Positions 45,072-53,437 are shown, numbered from the stretch's first letter. The stretch is DNA of 64,000 nucleotides from Deltaproteobacteria bacterium (GCA_020853705.1 JADYYK010000146.1:117871-181870), one strand, 5' to 3'. A program made the numbers and translations. Notes: a model not told the origin generated them from the letters alone.

Positions 45072-45959
45072 TCAGTCGGGGCTGACGATGACCGACAGCT
45101 GCTGCCCGATGGCGCGGCCGTCGCGGCGATACGAGAAGAAGCGCGCCGGCTCGCACATGGTGCAGGGCGGCACCGCCGCATCACCGGCGGCGCCGATCGA
45201 CCGCGCCGCCAGCCCGGCGCGCTCCAGGTCCAGCGCCACCGCGCGCCACAGATCGAGCCGCGGGTTGCCGGCGCTCCCGGGCTTGCCCGGCCGCTCCAGC
45301 ACCTCGCCGTGGCGCTGCGCGAAGGCCGCCACCACCTCGCGCCCGACCTCGAAGCAGCACGGCCCGATCGACGGGCCCAGCGCCGCCACCAGCTCGCCCG
45401 GCGCGGCGCCCGCGCGCGCCGCCAGCGTCAGCGCCGCCCGGGTCACGATCCCCGCCGCCGCCCCGCGCCAGCCCGCGTGCACCGCGCACACCGCGCCGCT
45501 GCGCGGGTGCGCCAGCAGCACCGGCACACAGTCGGCGGTGTAGACCCCGAGCGCGCGCCCACGCGCCACCGTCAGCACGGCGTCGGCCTGCGGGCGACCA
45601 TCGTCGTCGGTCGGCAGCTCGGGCGGCGCCTCGGCGTCGACCACGTCGGTGCCATGCACCTGCTTGACGGTGCACAGCCGCTCGGGCGCATAGCCGATCG
45701 CCGCCGCCAGCCGGCGCCGGTTCTCCGCCACCGCGTCGGCCTCGTCGCCCCACCCCGCCGACAGGTTGAGCGACGCATAGCGCCCCACCGACACGCCGCC
45801 CAGCCGGGTCGAGAAGCCATGCCGCAGCGCGCCCAGCACGCTGGCGCGCAGCACCACAGCCCCCGCGTCCGCCGCGACCGCGGCCCCCGCCCCCGCCCCC
45901 GCCTCGGCTGCGGCCCCCGGCCCCGCCCCGGCTCCGCCTGGCTCACCCGGTGCGCTCAT
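45072..45959 (-). CDS. pgeF: Peptidoglycan editing factor / purine nucleoside phosphorylase-like (YfiH, laccase-domain)
   Basis: A 295-residue protein whose ATG 45959 overlaps the rluD stop (ATGA). After an Ala/Gly-rich N-terminus it shows the YfiH/YlmD signature: HGFSTRLGGVSVGRYASLNL, TVKQVHGTDVVDAEAP (His ligand), VYTADCVPVLLAHP (Cys ligand), CAVHAGWRGAAAGIV (His ligand) and GPSIGPCCFEVGREVV. These conserved His/Cys bind zinc or copper. Homologues act on purine nucleosides, and in Escherichia coli the protein prevents misincorporation in UDP-MurNAc tripeptide synthesis. The rluD-yfiH order is a widely conserved gene pair. Confidence 0.9.
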   Translation of the reverse strand: MSAPGEPGGAGAGPGAAAEAGAGAGAAVAADAGAVVLRASVLGALRHGFSTRLGGVSVGRYASLNLSAGWGDEADAVAENRRRLAAAIGYAPERLCTVKQVHGTDVVDAEAPPELPTDDDGRPQADAVLTVARGRALGVYTADCVPVLLAHPRSGAVCAVHAGWRGAAAGIVTRAALTLAARAGAAPGELVAALGPSIGPCCFEVGREVVAAFAQRHGEVLERPGKPGSAGNPRLDLWRAVALDLERAGLAARSIGAAGDAAVPPCTMCEPARFFSYRRDGRAIGQQLSVIVSPD

Positions 45960-46879
45960 TTGCCCAGCCGCAGCCGCGCCAGCGCGCGCATGAAGTCGGT
46001 CGGCGGCTCGCTCCGCCACGCCATCGCCACCCCGGTCACCGGATGGCGCAGCTCCAGCGTGGCCGCGTGCAGCGCCTGCCGTCCCAGCTCGCTCGACACC
46101 TCGCGCAGCACCACCTGCTCCTTCCCGGGCACCCGTCCATAGACCTGATCCCCCAGCACCGGCCAGCCAGCGTCGCTCAGGTGCACCCTGATCTGGTGCG
46201 TGCGCCCGGTCTCCAGCTTGCACTCCAGCAGCGTGGCGCCCTGCAGCCGCTCCAGCACGCGCCAGTGCGTGACCGCGCGCTTGCCGCGCGCCACCTTCGA
46301 CGAGAAGCGCTTGCGATCGACCGGGTGCCGCCCATACAGGGTGTCGATGGTCCCGCTGGCCGTGCTGGGGCCGCCCAGCACGATGGTCCGGTAGCGCCGG
46401 TCCAGGGTGTGCGCCTTGAACAGCGCCGACAGCGCCAGGTGCGCCTCGTCGGTCTTGGTCACCACCATGACGCCCGAGGTGTCCTTGTCGAGGCGATGCA
46501 CGATCCCGGGCCGCAGCACCCCGCCCACGCCCGCCAGATCCGCGGTCCTGAATAGCAGCGCGTTGACCAGCGTGCCGCCGGCATGCCCCGGCGCCGGGTG
46601 CACCACCAGCCCGGGCGGCTTGTCGACCACCACCAGGTGGGCGTCCTCGTACAGCACCGTGAGCGGGATGTCCTCGGGCAGCGCCTCCAGCGGCGCCGCG
46701 TCGGGCGTCACCAGCGCGACCACCTCGCCGCGCCTCAGCTTGTGGCCCGCCTTGACGCTGGCGCCGCCGACCTGGACATGGCCATCGTCGATCAGCTTCT
46801 TGATGCGCGAGCGCGTGAGCGCGGGCTCGTGCGCGGCCAGAAACTGGTCGAGCCGCGCGCCGGCATCCTCGGGACCCAC
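45956..46879 (-). CDS. rluD: 23S rRNA pseudouridine synthase RluD
   Basis: A 307-residue protein. N-terminal S4 RNA-binding domain (ARLDQFLAAHEPALTRSRIK) and RluA/RluD catalytic domain: LVVDKPPGLVVHPAPGH, PGIVHRLDKDTSGVMVVTK (catalytic Asp), LETGRTHQIRVHLSDAGWPV. The family makes pseudouridines in helix 69 of 23S rRNA. The annotated GTG at 46879 is uncertain: family-like residues (TASSSTFTV) continue in frame upstream without an ATG, GTG or TTG before the stop of the preceding gene, so the exact start is unclear. It precedes pgeF with an ATGA overlap. Confidence 0.92.
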   Translation of the reverse strand: MGPEDAGARLDQFLAAHEPALTRSRIKKLIDDGHVQVGGASVKAGHKLRRGEVVALVTPDAAPLEALPEDIPLTVLYEDAHLVVVDKPPGLVVHPAPGHAGGTLVNALLFRTADLAGVGGVLRPGIVHRLDKDTSGVMVVTKTDEAHLALSALFKAHTLDRRYRTIVLGGPSTASGTIDTLYGRHPVDRKRFSSKVARGKRAVTHWRVLERLQGATLLECKLETGRTHQIRVHLSDAGWPVLGDQVYGRVPGKEQVVLREVSSELGRQALHAATLELRHPVTGVAMAWRSEPPTDFMRALARLRLGK

Positions 46880-46908
46880 GGTGAACGTCGAGCTGGAGGC
46901 CGTGACAG

Positions 46909-47178
46909 CTACCAGATCTTCGACTTGATGTGGCCCTTCGACTTCACCAGCACGTCGACCAGCGCACGATCATAGATGTTCATGGCGAAGATCTCGGGCG
47001 TGACGCGGCTCTTGAACAGCGCGCGGCCTTCGTCCATCTCCTCCTTCATGACGTCGAACAGGGTGTCGTTCTCGATGCCCTGGACGATCTTGGCCTCGTG
47101 ATACAGCGTGAGGTCGGAGGCGATGGCGCGCGCCAGCTGCCGCGCGCGCTCGGGACGGTCGATCAGAGTGCCAGCCAT
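46909..47178 (-). CDS. Small conserved cytoplasmic protein of unknown function
   Basis: An 89-residue, mostly alpha-helical protein with the sequences QLARAIASDLTLYHEAKIVQ, DTLFDVMKEEMDEGRALFKS and VTPEIFAMNIYDRALVDVLV. The start is ATG 47178: the promoter directly upstream (TTGACG-17-TACGAT-6-ATG) would begin transcription at this codon, which excludes the upstream 10-codon extension. It is followed by rluD 29 bases downstream and is probably co-transcribed. From memory, similar small proteins are common upstream of rluD in deltaproteobacteria; function unknown. Confidence 0.8.
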   Translation of the reverse strand: MAGTLIDRPERARQLARAIASDLTLYHEAKIVQGIENDTLFDVMKEEMDEGRALFKSRVTPEIFAMNIYDRALVDVLVKSKGHIKSKIW

Positions 47179-47213
47179 GGCGGGATCGTAGGGCGGCGGC
47201 GCGCCCACGTCAA
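47179..47213 (-). promoter_or_regulatory. Consensus-like promoter for leaderless transcript
   Basis: Read on the minus strand: TTGACG at 47213-47208, a 17-base spacer, TACGAT at 47190-47185, then six bases and the ATG at 47178. Spacing places the transcription start at the A of ATG or one base away. No Shine-Dalgarno is present between. Confidence 0.7.
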
Positions 47214-47214
47214 A

Positions 47215-48081
47215 TCATGGTGTGAGGTTCGTGCTCGGGGTGGCGGGCTGAGGCGCCAGGACCGCGGTCAGGTCGGCCAGCTCCTGGACCGAGATCGAGG
47301 CGGCGTAGCTCGGCATCTTGTCGGTCGGCGGCGCGATGACCCAGCGCGCGATCTGCTGCCGGGACAGCCGGCGCGCGATGTCTTCCAGGGGCGGCGCCCC
47401 CAGCTTGGCCCGGGTCGGGTCGCCGTGACAGCCGGCGCAGGCCATGCGGGCCAGGACGGCCTGCCCACGCACGAGGTCGGCGCTGTCCCAGGGCACCCGG
47501 GCCAGCACCGCGTCGGCGCGTGACGCCGCCGCGCGAGCCGCCCGCGCCTTGCGCGCCAGCGGCACCCGGGCCCGCGCCGCCAGCAGGGCCTCGGCGTCGA
47601 GGTCATGGCCCGGGCTGGGCCCGCCGTCGCACAGCAGCACCGCCAGCGCCACCAGGTCGTCGTCGGTCAGCGACACCGGCGGCTCGTCGGCGCGCACCAT
47701 CACGCCCCGGGCGTAGCCCGGCACGATGACGGCGTCGGGGTCGACCAGCGACTCGACGATGTACTCGATGGGGCTGAGGCCCGGGCGGCGGGTGGCGGCG
47801 CGCTGGGCGACCACGGGATCGCCCGGCTTGTCGGCGCCCAGGTTGGGGCCGCGCACCTTGTCGCCGCGGTCGCCCAGCTTGTGACACGCGACGCAGCCGG
47901 CGCGGCCGAAGAACAGCGCCTCCCCGCGCGCGCGCAGCGTGGCGACCTCGGCCGGCGGCGGGGCGCCCTCGGCGCGGGCATTGCCGCGCCCCGGACGACG
48001 CTGACAGCCGGCGGCCACGGCCACGGCCACGGCCACGGCCGCGAGCGCCAGCGTCAGCGCAGCTGCCCGCGCCGACCTCAA
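47215..48081 (-). CDS. Diheme c-type cytochrome lipoprotein, TTG start
   Basis: A 288-residue protein. The TTG at 48081 overlaps the TGA of the upstream cytochrome gene (TTGA), and the residues after it (RSARAAALTLALAAVAVAVA) form a signal peptide ending in VAAGC; no ATG or GTG gives a signal peptide. Two cytochrome c domains: RAGCVACHKLGDRGDKVRGP (residues about 55-75) and ARMACAGCHGDPTRAKLGAP near residue 215, with Met residues (DKMPSYAAS) for distal ligation. The part of the signal peptide reading AVAVAVA comes from (GGCCAC)4. Probably acts with the other diheme cytochrome of this pair. Confidence 0.82.
   Translation of the reverse strand: MRSARAAALTLALAAVAVAVAVAAGCQRRPGRGNARAEGAPPPAEVATLRARGEALFFGRAGCVACHKLGDRGDKVRGPNLGADKPGDPVVAQRAATRRPGLSPIEYIVESLVDPDAVIVPGYARGVMVRADEPPVSLTDDDLVALAVLLCDGGPSPGHDLDAEALLAARARVPLARKARAARAAASRADAVLARVPWDSADLVRGQAVLARMACAGCHGDPTRAKLGAPPLEDIARRLSRQQIARWVIAPPTDKMPSYAASISVQELADLTAVLAPQPATPSTNLTP
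48013..48036 (-). repeat. (GGCCAC)4 hexanucleotide repeat in cytochrome signal peptide
   Basis: Four perfect copies at 48013-48036 with a further near copy (GGCCGC) encode the alternating Ala-Val core of the signal peptide; copy-number change stays in frame. Confidence 0.85.
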
Positions 48082-49112
48082 CCCTTGGGCGGGCCCACGG
48101 GAGGGTCGCCAGTGGGCGGCGTTCCCGGAGGCGGCGGACCGCCCGGCTTGAAGGTGCTCTTGGGGTTCTTGCGCTCGATGGGCGGGATGCTCTTGATGAA
48201 CTTGGCCACGTTGGCGACGTCGTCCGGCTCGAGCTGCGACCACAGCGGCACGAAGATCACCATCGGCGGGCCGACCATGGTGCCGTCCTTCTTCTTGCCC
48301 GTGGTCAGGACCGTGACGATGTCGGCCTCCGACCACTCGCCGATGCCGGTCTTCTTGTCCGACGTGATGTTGGCCGACACCGTCTTGCCGGTACCCATGC
48401 CGGGCGGCCACATGTCCCACTCCATGCCGCCGGCCCACTCGTTCTTCATGTCGGGCATCATCTCGGGCGTCATCGGCGTGTGGCAGTCGGCGCACAGCAT
48501 CAGGTTGGCGATGTACTTGCCCTGCTCGACCGGATCGGCGGCGGGCGCGGTGCCGGCCGGCTTGGGCATCGGCGGCATCGGCGGCATCTCGAGGTCCTTG
48601 TTGCCGGCGACGCTGTTCTCGATCGCGGGCAGCGTGCGCAGGAAGGCGACCACCGCCTTGACGTCGTCGTCGGACATCGCGTTGTAGCGCATGTACGGCA
48701 TCATCGGGATGACCATGCTGCCGTCGGGGCGCTTGCCCTCGCGGATCACGGTGGCGATGGCCTCGTCGCTCCAGTCACCGATGCCGGTCTTCTTGTCCTG
48801 CGTGATGTTGGGCGAGCGCCAGGTGCCCCACTTCTCGGGGAACTCCATGCCGCCGGCAAACATCTTGGCCATGTCGGGCCCCTGCGGCCCCATCGGCGTG
48901 TGACAGCCGACGCAGCCCGCGACCACGGTGGCCAGGTACTTGCCTCGCTCGACCAGCGCAGGATCCGGCGCCGGCGCGCTCGGCGTCGGCTCGGGCGTCG
49001 CGCTCGCCGTGGGACTCGCGGACGGCTCGCCGCCGGCCTTCTTCTTCTTCTTGCACCCCGCGGCCAGGACCGCCGCCGACACCACGACCAGCACGAAGAC
49101 ACGACTTCTCAT
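48078..49112 (-). CDS. Diheme c-type cytochrome lipoprotein
   Basis: A 344-residue protein with GGGGAGAG 5 bases before the ATG. The signal peptide ends in AAGC, followed by KKKKKAGG and a Pro/Ser/Ala-rich linker. Two similar cytochrome c domains: VAGCVGCHTPMGPQGPDMAK and LMLCADCHTPMTPEMMPDMK, each followed by a repeat SPNITQDKKTGIGDWSDEAI / SANITSDKKTGIGEWSEADI. This ITxDxxTGIGxW signature is that of cytochrome subunits of membrane-bound alcohol/gluconate/sorbitol dehydrogenases and related diheme proteins. No dehydrogenase gene lies next to it. The C-terminal tail is Pro/Gly-rich. Confidence 0.88.
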   Translation of the reverse strand: MRSRVFVLVVVSAAVLAAGCKKKKKAGGEPSASPTASATPEPTPSAPAPDPALVERGKYLATVVAGCVGCHTPMGPQGPDMAKMFAGGMEFPEKWGTWRSPNITQDKKTGIGDWSDEAIATVIREGKRPDGSMVIPMMPYMRYNAMSDDDVKAVVAFLRTLPAIENSVAGNKDLEMPPMPPMPKPAGTAPAADPVEQGKYIANLMLCADCHTPMTPEMMPDMKNEWAGGMEWDMWPPGMGTGKTVSANITSDKKTGIGEWSEADIVTVLTTGKKKDGTMVGPPMVIFVPLWSQLEPDDVANVAKFIKSIPPIERKNPKSTFKPGGPPPPGTPPTGDPPVGPPKG

Positions 49113-49140
49113 GGGCTCTCCCCCCGAAGAATGGAGGAAT

Positions 49141-51654
49141 TTACCGCTGATTGATCAGCTCACGCAAGGTCCGGCGCGCCAAGCGCGCCGGCGGGTAGTC
49201 GTCCTCGGCGCTCTCCAGCTCGCGCACCAGGGCGCGCAGCTCCCGCTCGGCGGCAGGGCGATCGGTGCGGGCGTGGGCACGCGCCAGGCCGATGCGCGCC
49301 GCCAGCGCCGCCGTGCTGCCGGCGGGAGCCGCGGCGCGGACCTCCTGGTAGGCCATCACGGCGTCCTCGACCGCGCCGCCCTGTAGCTGGGCGTCGCCGA
49401 CCGCGAGCAGCAGCGGCGCGTGGGGAAAGCCCAGGCGATCTCCGGCGCGCGGCGGCCCCAGCGTGCGCAGCGCGGCGGCGACGTCGCCGCTGGCAGCGGC
49501 CACACCGAGCAGCAGCCCCTGCCGGCGCGCACGATCACGCCGCGGTGACCCGGTGGCGGCGGCGTCGGACGGCTTGCCGAGCAGCTGACGCGCGCGCTTG
49601 AAGTCGCCCTGATCGAGCGCCAGCGCGGCCTCCAGCTCGCTGAGCAGCCGATCACGCGAGGCCTGCGCGCGGTGGCGCGCCAGCGCGGCCTTGACCTCGA
49701 AGCGATCCCCGCACGCCAGCGTCAGCGCCACCGTCAGCTCGGCCAGCCGGCGGGCATGGGCCAGCGGCAGGTCCTTGCGCAGGTCGATGCGCACCAGCTC
49801 GGCGACCGGGCGCTCGCAGGCGCGGCGGCCGAGGTGCTGCAGCCACACCGCCAGCGCATCGGCGCGCGCGGTGGTGCCCGCGTTGGCGCCCGGCGCGACC
49901 CGCGCGGCGTCGAGCAGCGCGCGCACCGGCGCCGGCTCACCCAGCTCGAGCGCCAGCTCGGCGACCTCGAGCAGCATGCTGGCACGCGCCTGGCCGGGGC
50001 TGTCGGCGATGGCCTGGATGGCCGCGGCCTGCCCGGGCCCGCCGCGCCCCATGGCCAGCTCGATGCTCTCCAGCTCGGGCCAGCGCCGCGCGTCGTCGAG
50101 GCCGCGCGCCCGCGCGATCTCGGCCGCCATGTCCTCGAGGCGCCCGGCCGCGGCCAGCGCCCGCACCCGGGCGCGCGACAGCTCGAGATCCAGCGGCCAC
50201 GCCGCCGCCGCCACATCGGCCGCGGCGTCATCGAAGCCGGCCCGCGCCGGCCCCAGCCGCGCCGTCAACCAGCGGCCGGGCTTGCCGCGCTTGTCGAGCT
50301 GGCGCAGCGCGTCCTCCGCCAGACCGGTCAGGCCCAGGCGACGGCGCACCAGCGCCAGCTCTGCCAGCGCCAGGGGCGGCGCGTCGGCCCGCCGCGACAG
50401 CACGCCCAGCGCGGCCTCCGCCGCGGGATCATCCCAGGTCTCGGTCAGCACGCGGGCGTCGACCAGCGCCTGCCATGCCGCCAGCGAGATGTTCGCCCGC
50501 GGCGCCGGCGGGAGGTCCGCCCCGAGCCGGGTCGCCAAGGCGATCAGCGTCGCCAGCGCCGCGACCCCTGGCTCGCAGTCGGCCGGCATGACGACCACGG
50601 CGTCGCCCTGCGCCGCACCCGCGACGCGCACCCGCACCTCCAGCCCCGCCGCGAGCCCCGCCGGCGCCGCCCCCACCTGCAGCGTCACCTCGAGCACCTC
50701 CGGCGTCGGCGCCAGCAGCGGCTGCAGCCCCGCGCCCTCGAGCACATCGATGCCATGCTCGCGCAGCCGCTCCGCCAGCGCCGCACGCAGCCCACTGGCC
50801 GGCCCCGCGAGATCTCCGCTGACCTCGACCGCCGCGATCACCACACCGGGCCCTGCCTGCGGCAGCGCCGCCTCCGGCACATCGCCCATGCTCGCGTCCG
50901 TGCCCGCGTCCGTGCCCTCCCCCGCGCCCGCGCCCGCACCCGCGTCCGTGCTGGCGCTGGCGTCACTCCCCCCGTCGCCCACCCCCCATTCCCCGTTGCC
51001 TGTCGCCTGTCGCCTGTCGCCTGTCGCCTGTTCTCCCCTCCTCCCCCTCCACATCCACCAGCCCCCCGCCCCCGCCGCCCCCAGCACCAGCAAGCTCACC
51101 ACCACCATCACCACCCAGCGCCGCCGCCCGCCCGCCCCGGCCGTGGGCTCACCCGCCCCGGCGTCCGCGACCGCCCCGGCTCCCGCCGCCTTGCCGCCGC
51201 CCAGCGCCGCCTGCAGCCCGCGCACATCCTGATAGCGCCGCTCCGGCTCGCGATGCAGGCAGCGCATCACGATGGCGCGCAGCTCCGCCGGCAGCTCCTC
51301 CGGCGGACGCTGGTACGGCGGCGCGCCCAGCAGCGCGCGATACAGGATGGCGCCGATCGAATACACATCCGCCCGCCCATCCAGCCGCCGCCCGCCGCCA
51401 CGCTCCGGCGCCAGATACCCCTCCGCGCCGCCTCCGCCCGCGCCGTCCCCCGGCTCGCCGAGGACCAGCCCGCCCTTCTCCAGTGTCACGCCCCCGGGCC
51501 ACAGCCCGCCATGCACCTTGCCGCCCCGCGCCAGCACCGCCTCGCACAGCGCCAGGCCCAGCTCGCGCGCCGCCGCCACCTCCAGCGCCGGGTCCAACCT
51601 CTCGAGCAACGTCTTCCGCGGCTTTCCGGCCGCGCCGCCGTCACCCTGCGCCAC
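49141..51654 (-). CDS. Pseudokinase with single TM and helical repeat region
   Basis: An 837-residue protein from GTG 51654, 11 bases after the stop of the MinD-like fusion gene. Residues 20-170 look like only the C-lobe of a Hanks kinase: AEGYLAPERGGGRRLDGRAD, VYSIGAILYRALLGAPPY, CLHREPERRYQDVRGLQAAL. The Gly loop, catalytic Lys, HRD and DFG are absent, so it should be inactive. A TM lies at about residues 185-205 (VVMVVVSLLVLGAAGAGGW), followed by a DRRQATG-type segment encoded by a heptanucleotide repeat and an Ala/Gly/Asp linker. From about residue 270 to the end the protein is an Ala/Leu-rich helical, TPR-like region predicted periplasmic. It probably acts as a scaffold. Confidence 0.78.
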   Translation of the reverse strand: MAQGDGGAAGKPRKTLLERLDPALEVAAARELGLALCEAVLARGGKVHGGLWPGGVTLEKGGLVLGEPGDGAGGGGAEGYLAPERGGGRRLDGRADVYSIGAILYRALLGAPPYQRPPEELPAELRAIVMRCLHREPERRYQDVRGLQAALGGGKAAGAGAVADAGAGEPTAGAGGRRRWVVMVVVSLLVLGAAGAGGWWMWRGRRGEQATGDRRQATGNGEWGVGDGGSDASASTDAGAGAGAGEGTDAGTDASMGDVPEAALPQAGPGVVIAAVEVSGDLAGPASGLRAALAERLREHGIDVLEGAGLQPLLAPTPEVLEVTLQVGAAPAGLAAGLEVRVRVAGAAQGDAVVVMPADCEPGVAALATLIALATRLGADLPPAPRANISLAAWQALVDARVLTETWDDPAAEAALGVLSRRADAPPLALAELALVRRRLGLTGLAEDALRQLDKRGKPGRWLTARLGPARAGFDDAAADVAAAAWPLDLELSRARVRALAAAGRLEDMAAEIARARGLDDARRWPELESIELAMGRGGPGQAAAIQAIADSPGQARASMLLEVAELALELGEPAPVRALLDAARVAPGANAGTTARADALAVWLQHLGRRACERPVAELVRIDLRKDLPLAHARRLAELTVALTLACGDRFEVKAALARHRAQASRDRLLSELEAALALDQGDFKRARQLLGKPSDAAATGSPRRDRARRQGLLLGVAAASGDVAAALRTLGPPRAGDRLGFPHAPLLLAVGDAQLQGGAVEDAVMAYQEVRAAAPAGSTAALAARIGLARAHARTDRPAAERELRALVRELESAEDDYPPARLARRTLRELINQR
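51001..51028 (-). repeat. (TGTCGCC)4 heptanucleotide repeat in the pseudokinase gene
   Basis: Four perfect tandem copies of TGTCGCC with partial units on both sides. The unit is not a multiple of three, so gain or loss of one copy would shift the reading frame just after the TM segment and remove the whole periplasmic part. Confidence 0.9.
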
Positions 51655-51664
51655 TACGCCGCCC

Positions 51665-53437
51665 TCACTCCTCGACCCCGATGCGCGCGGCGTTGTAGCG
51701 CGCCAGGAACGTGTGCGCGACACGCTGCGCGTCCAGCTTCAGATAGCGCGCGTACTCGACCAGGAAGCCGCGCAGGTACACCGGCGACAGCATGGCCTCG
51801 AAGCGCTCGTCCTCGATCGCGCGCAGGTGGCTGATGCCCACCTTGGTGCGCTGCGAGATGTCGAGCAGATCGATGCCGCGCGCCTCGCGGATGGCGCGCA
51901 GCAGCGCGCCGGTGAACTCGGTCTCCGGCCCCACCGGCGGCTCCGGCAGCGCCGGCCGCGCCGCCGCCGCAGTGCCCGGCGCCGCCGACGCCACCGGGCG
52001 CTCGTCGCGCAGCGCCGCCGCCGCGATCCCGGGCACCGTGCTGACACGCGCCGTCGGGGCCGGCGCGGGCCCGATCGACGACTCGCGGGTCGGCGCCGGC
52101 AGCGACGGCGTCAGCGTCGGCGTGCGCCGCTTGGGCAGCCCGTCGGGGAAGGTGGCGACGTCGTAGATCTTGCGCTGGGTGGCGTCCATCAGCGTGTCGT
52201 AGGCCTCCTCGGCGCGCTGCATGAACGCGTCCAGCCGCTCGCGCGCGAAGAACCCGCACACCACCATCGACTCGTGCGCGTAGACCTCGCGCAGACGCCG
52301 GTAGGCGCGCCGGATCTCCTCCTCGCTCGCGCTGGGATCGATCTCCAGCAACTCGTAGTGGTTGTGCTCCTCCGACGGCCGCGGCAGCGGCGACGCCGCC
52401 GCGCCTGCGCGCTCCGGCATCGACTCCTCGGACAGCAGGCGGCGAACGATCTTGTCGACACACTGAGACGCCGGCGCGTCGGGGTGCTCGATCAGCAGCG
52501 GCCGCCGCCGGCGCACCGCCAGCCACACCGCGTCGTCGGCCTCGACGTGCCCGAAATACTCGACGTCCAGCCCCAGGCGCCGGCGAATCGTGGACGACAG
52601 CGCCGGCCCGAGCTCGAGGTCGGCCCGCGTGCGCGTCTGGTTGACCACGAATTTCGGCTGAAACTCGTGGATCTCGCGCGCCAGCAGCGCGGCCAGCTCG
52701 GGATCCTTCTCGCGCGCCGCCAGGTACAGGTCCAGCGGCGACGGGATGCCGCCCTCGTACTTGGTGCCCGTCACCAGCGTCACCGCGCGCTCGAGGCCAG
52801 CGCGCCGCAGCCGGCGCAGGAAGGCGCTCTTGATGAAGCGCACCGTGTTCTCGACCGAGGTCGGCTCGGGCACGAACACCAGCAGCCCGACGTTGGCGAC
52901 CAGGAAGAAGTCGAGCGCGTTGATGCCCGACCCCGGCCCGAGGTCGACCACCAGGTAGTCGACGTTCAGCCGCTGCACCTGGGTCAGCAGCCGGAACTTC
53001 TGCGCCGGCCGCGGGTTGGCGATCCACGACGGATCACCCTCGCCCGACACCAGCCCGAGGTTGGGCACCGAGGTCCCGACCACCACGTCCTCGACCTTGG
53101 CCACCCGCTTCTCGAACAGATCCGCCAGCGACACCGCCGGGCGCTCGACGCCGACGAAGGTGTGCAGGTTGGCGCCGCCGAGATCGGCGTCCAGCAGCAC
53201 CACGCGCTTGCCGAGCTGCGCCAGGTAGATCCCGATGTTGGCCGCCAGCAGGCTCTTGCCCGCGCCGCCCTTGCCGCCACCCACCGCGATGATGCGCCGC
53301 GCGCCCGTGCGCGCCGCCGCCACCGCGCGCACCGGCAGCGGCAGCTCCATCGAGGCCTCGCCCTCGACGACGTGCGCAGCGTCGTCGACCGCGTCATGCG
53401 GCGGCTCGCTGCCCAGTCGCTCGCGCGGCTCAGTCAC
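51665..53437 (-). CDS. Fusion of MinD/ParA-like ATPase, J-like domain and RodZ-type HTH
   Basis: A 590-residue protein from GTG 53437, defined by the promoter immediately upstream. Residues about 35-300: SIMIBI ATPase with deviant Walker A (VGGGKGGAGKSLLAANIG), switch Asp (VVLLDADLGGANLHTF) and DYLVVDLGPGSGINALDFF, close to FlhG/MinD-like proteins. Residues about 345-410: J-domain-like segment (HYELLEIDPSASEEEIRRAY, FMQRAEEAYDTLMDATQRKI), but the HPD tripeptide is replaced by HES. After a Pro/Ala linker, residues about 505-585 form a RodZ/Cro-type HTH (LLRAIREARGIDLLDISQRT, SPVYLRGFLVEYARYLKL). No TM. Probably organises something in space; the pseudokinase gene follows 11 bases downstream. 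Confidence 0.85.
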   Translation of the reverse strand: MTEPRERLGSEPPHDAVDDAAHVVEGEASMELPLPVRAVAAARTGARRIIAVGGGKGGAGKSLLAANIGIYLAQLGKRVVLLDADLGGANLHTFVGVERPAVSLADLFEKRVAKVEDVVVGTSVPNLGLVSGEGDPSWIANPRPAQKFRLLTQVQRLNVDYLVVDLGPGSGINALDFFLVANVGLLVFVPEPTSVENTVRFIKSAFLRRLRRAGLERAVTLVTGTKYEGGIPSPLDLYLAAREKDPELAALLAREIHEFQPKFVVNQTRTRADLELGPALSSTIRRRLGLDVEYFGHVEADDAVWLAVRRRRPLLIEHPDAPASQCVDKIVRRLLSEESMPERAGAAASPLPRPSEEHNHYELLEIDPSASEEEIRRAYRRLREVYAHESMVVCGFFARERLDAFMQRAEEAYDTLMDATQRKIYDVATFPDGLPKRRTPTLTPSLPAPTRESSIGPAPAPTARVSTVPGIAAAALRDERPVASAAPGTAAAARPALPEPPVGPETEFTGALLRAIREARGIDLLDISQRTKVGISHLRAIEDERFEAMLSPVYLRGFLVEYARYLKLDAQRVAHTFLARYNAARIGVEE

